DNA of 11,533 nt, from positions 1 to 11,533 of the forward strand of contig JAMNXK010000025.1 in the NCBI GenBank assembly GCA_023653245.1. The letters are read 5' to 3'. Position 1 is the first letter of the stretch. Every line of letters begins with the position of its first letter. Made by a program: the position numbers and the translations under genes. Of this stretch, positions 9,745-11,533 are shown piece after piece. Origin of the DNA: Tagaea sp. Lineage in GTDB: Bacteria; Pseudomonadota; Alphaproteobacteria; CACIAM-22H2. The notes under the pieces are model-generated. The model was not told the DNA's origin. It did no database searches and worked only from the letters and a program-made list of their open reading frames with translations.

Positions 9745-9884
9745 GGTAGAGGCCTCTCCTCTGGCGGGAATGCCGGTCTTTCGCGGCGCCGGCTGGATGG
9801 ACCAACTTAGCGGAGCAAAGCTCGATCGGGCAAGCAGAGGTAATGCCCATGGTATCGGCCTGCGGAACGCCCTAAATAGGGGCG
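9745..9884. promoter_or_regulatory. Divergent spacer between tctC and the Atm1-type ABC gene
   Basis: This 140-bp spacer should hold promoters for tctCBA (leftward) and the ABC exporter (rightward). Visible elements are a 10-bp palindrome AGAGGCCTCT (9748-9757) overlapping the tctC ribosome site, an interrupted palindrome GAGC-AAA-GCTC (9813-9823) near the middle, and a short reading frame at 9843-9875 just before the ABC gene. A leftward TTGCCC with CTAAGT 17 bases further is only a weak promoter match, and I do not call it. Confidence 0.45.
9843..9875 (+). other. Possible short leader peptide reading frame upstream of the ABC exporter
   Basis: ATG at 9843 opens 10 codons (MPMVSACGTP) that end in TAA, nine bases before the ABC start and in the same frame. 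AGAGG at 9836-9840 is too close to the first ATG but well spaced (8 nt) for the second ATG at 9849. The stop codon lies inside the loop of a small stem, CGCCC/GGGCG (9868-9872 with 9880-9884), that covers the GGGG ribosome site of the ABC gene. It could be a translated leader, but a frame this short is also expected by chance. Confidence 0.2.
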
Positions 9885-11533
9885 ATGCGCCGCGTACAAC
9901 CCGCCGACCCGCTGAACGTCCCCGGAGTGGATTCGTCCCAGGACGTCGGCATGATCCGCCGCCTCTTGCCCTATCTGTGGCCGAAGGACCGCCCCGATAT
10001 CCGCACGCGCGTGGCGTTGGCGGTGGCGCTGCTGGTCGGCGCCAAACTCGCGACGGTCACGATCCCGATTTTCTACAAGCAAGCGGTCGACGCGCTGTCG
10101 GGGGTGGGCGGGGCGGCCGTCGTGGTGCCGATCGGGATCGTGCTCGCTTACGGCGTGGCGCGCGTCGTGTCCCAGCTGTTCGGCGAGTTGCGCGAGATCG
10201 TGTTCGCGCGCGTCGCCCATCAGGCGATGCACCAGGTGGCGCTGGAGACGTTCCAGCATTTGCACCGGCTGTCGCTGCGTTTCCATCTCGATCGCCAGAC
10301 CGGGGGGCTGAACCGCGCCATCGAGCGCGGCACCGCCGGGATCGAGAACCTGCTGCATTTCCTGCTGTTCCAGATCGTGCCGACGATCCTGGAAATCGCG
10401 ATGGTCTGCGGGATTCTGTGGTGGCTCTACGATTGGCGTTTCGCCGCCGTGACCTTCGTCACGATCGTGCTCTACGTCGCCTACACGTTCGCGATCACCG
10501 CCTGGCGCTTGCGCTACCGGCGCAAGATGCTCGAGGCCGAGGGCGAAGCCTCGACCAAGGCGGTGGACTCGCTGCTCAACTACGAGACCGTCAAGTATTT
10601 CGGCAACGAAGGGCACGAGGCGCGGCGCTTCGACAAATCCCTCGACGCCTACGAGAAAGCCGCGATCCTGTCCAAGACGTCGCTTTCGCTGTTGAACGTC
10701 GGGCAGGGCTTCACGATCGCGCTCGGCCTCACGGGCGTGATGCTGCTCGCGGCGTCGGAAGTCGCGGCCGGGGCGATGACCGTGGGCGGCTTCGTGCTGG
10801 TCAACGCCTATCTCATCCAGCTCTACATGCCGCTCAATTTCCTCGGCATGGTCTATCGCGAAGTGCGCCAGGCGCTGATCGACATGAGCTCGATGTTCCG
10901 CCTGCTGCACGCGCAAGCCGAGATCGTCGACAAGCCGGGCGCGCCGGCGCTGAAGGTCGAGGGTGCCAGGCTGCGCTTCGAGAACGTCGATTTCGGCTAC
11001 GACCCCCGCCGGGCGATCTTGCACGGCGTGGATTTCGAGGTCGAGCCCGGCCAGACCGTCGCCATCGTCGGCGCCTCGGGCGCGGGCAAGTCGACGATTT
11101 CGCGGCTGCTGTTCCGCTTTTATGATCTCGACGGCGGGCGCATCCTGATCGACGGCCAGAACATCGCCGACGTTACGCAAGCCTCCTTGCGCGCGGCGAT
11201 CGGCATCGTGCCGCAGGACACGGTGCTGTTCAACGACACGATCGGCTACAACGTCGCCTATGGGCGGCCCGACGCGTCCGAGGACGAGGTGATCGCCGCG
11301 GCCAAGCTCGCGCGCATCCACGATTTCGTGAGCTCGCTGCCCGACGGCTACGCCTCCCGGGTGGGCGAGCGCGGCCTCAAACTCTCGGGCGGCGAGCGCC
11401 AGCGCGTGTCGATCGCGCGCACGATCCTGAAGCGGCCCAAGCTGCTGCTGTTCGACGAGGCGACCTCGGCGCTCGACACGCGCACCGAAAAGGAGATCCA
11501 AGAGTCGCTGCGGCAGATTTCGACCGGGACCAC
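9885..11533 (+). CDS. atm1: Atm1-type ABC half-transporter, permease fused to ATPase (3' partial)
   Basis: ABCB-type exporter of the Atm1/HMT1 group. In mitochondria and alphaproteobacteria, members move glutathione-linked compounds out across the inner membrane and support Fe-S or heavy-metal handling. The window holds 549 codons; the family is about 600. The N-terminal six-helix domain contains ETVKYFGNE at 234-242, a group signature. It also has LNVGQ with N271 and Q274, matching the glutathione-contact Asn and Gln of the Novosphingobium Atm1 structure, then a FLGMVYRE helix. The ATPase part has Walker A GASGAGKST (396-404, K402), the Q-loop Gln at 444, the ABC signature LSGGERQR (500-507) and Walker B LLLFDEATSALD (D524, E525). 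The sequence stops just before the H-loop His. The start at 9885 gives the expected N-terminus, and an in-frame TAA at 9873 excludes any earlier one. I see no functional link to the transport genes. Confidence 0.93.
   Translation, partial: MRRVQPADPLNVPGVDSSQDVGMIRRLLPYLWPKDRPDIRTRVALAVALLVGAKLATVTIPIFYKQAVDALSGVGGAAVVVPIGIVLAYGVARVVSQLFGELREIVFARVAHQAMHQVALETFQHLHRLSLRFHLDRQTGGLNRAIERGTAGIENLLHFLLFQIVPTILEIAMVCGILWWLYDWRFAAVTFVTIVLYVAYTFAITAWRLRYRRKMLEAEGEASTKAVDSLLNYETVKYFGNEGHEARRFDKSLDAYEKAAILSKTSLSLLNVGQGFTIALGLTGVMLLAASEVAAGAMTVGGFVLVNAYLIQLYMPLNFLGMVYREVRQALIDMSSMFRLLHAQAEIVDKPGAPALKVEGARLRFENVDFGYDPRRAILHGVDFEVEPGQTVAIVGASGAGKSTISRLLFRFYDLDGGRILIDGQNIADVTQASLRAAIGIVPQDTVLFNDTIGYNVAYGRPDASEDEVIAAAKLARIHDFVSSLPDGYASRVGERGLKLSGGERQRVSIARTILKRPKLLLFDEATSALDTRTEKEIQESLRQISTGT

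Noticed and set aside
9807..11501. A 564-codon open frame on the minus strand opposite the ABC exporter
   Set aside because: The plus-strand frame has full ABC transporter motifs; the minus-strand product is a charged, low-complexity mirror of it without family features.

Overview
The window reads as chromosomal DNA from a GC-rich alphaproteobacterium. The third codon positions are strongly G/C biased, the solute receptors have alphaproteobacterial-style twin-arginine leaders, and an Atm1-type half-transporter typical of that class is present. A Rhodospirillales-like host is my best guess, but nothing here fixes the genus. I see no insertion sequence, phage gene, tRNA, rRNA or CRISPR array, and nearly all of the DNA is coding.

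Layout. (1) Positions 1-3176, minus strand: a coxG-coxS-coxL operon for a molybdenum hydroxylase. It encodes a membrane-anchored CoxG (SRPBCC) protein, a two-cluster [2Fe-2S] subunit, and the molybdopterin subunit, whose C-terminus lies beyond the left edge. The active-site loop reads AYRGAGR, so this is a form II CoxL-like enzyme and not a proven CO dehydrogenase. The FAD subunit (CoxM) is not in view. (2) Positions 3321-6769, plus strand, divergent from coxG across 144 bp: a TRAP transporter of the TAXI type, made of a periplasmic receptor and a fused 4TM/12TM permease, with a strong intrinsic terminator between them. (3) Positions 6756-9744, minus strand: a tctC-tctB-tctA operon for a tripartite tricarboxylate transporter (TTT). 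It runs tail-to-tail into the TRAP permease with a 14-bp overlap of coding ends. (4) Positions 9885-11533, plus strand: the first 549 codons of an Atm1-type ABC exporter, cut just before the H-loop.

How the genes may work together (inference): the divergent coxGSL and TAXI-TRAP transcription units could share control in the 3177-3320 spacer. The transporter would import an organic anion, and the form II hydroxylase (or the enzymes around it) would oxidise it or a derivative. The TTT system is a second, unrelated high-affinity carboxylate importer. The Atm1 gene is probably an independent housekeeping or thiol-export gene.

Nothing here is clearly a new kind of system. The points most worth a second look are the form II CoxL paired with a membrane-anchored CoxG, the two unrelated receptor-dependent importers side by side, the hairpins placed just after both receptor genes, and several short inverted repeats over start-codon regions.
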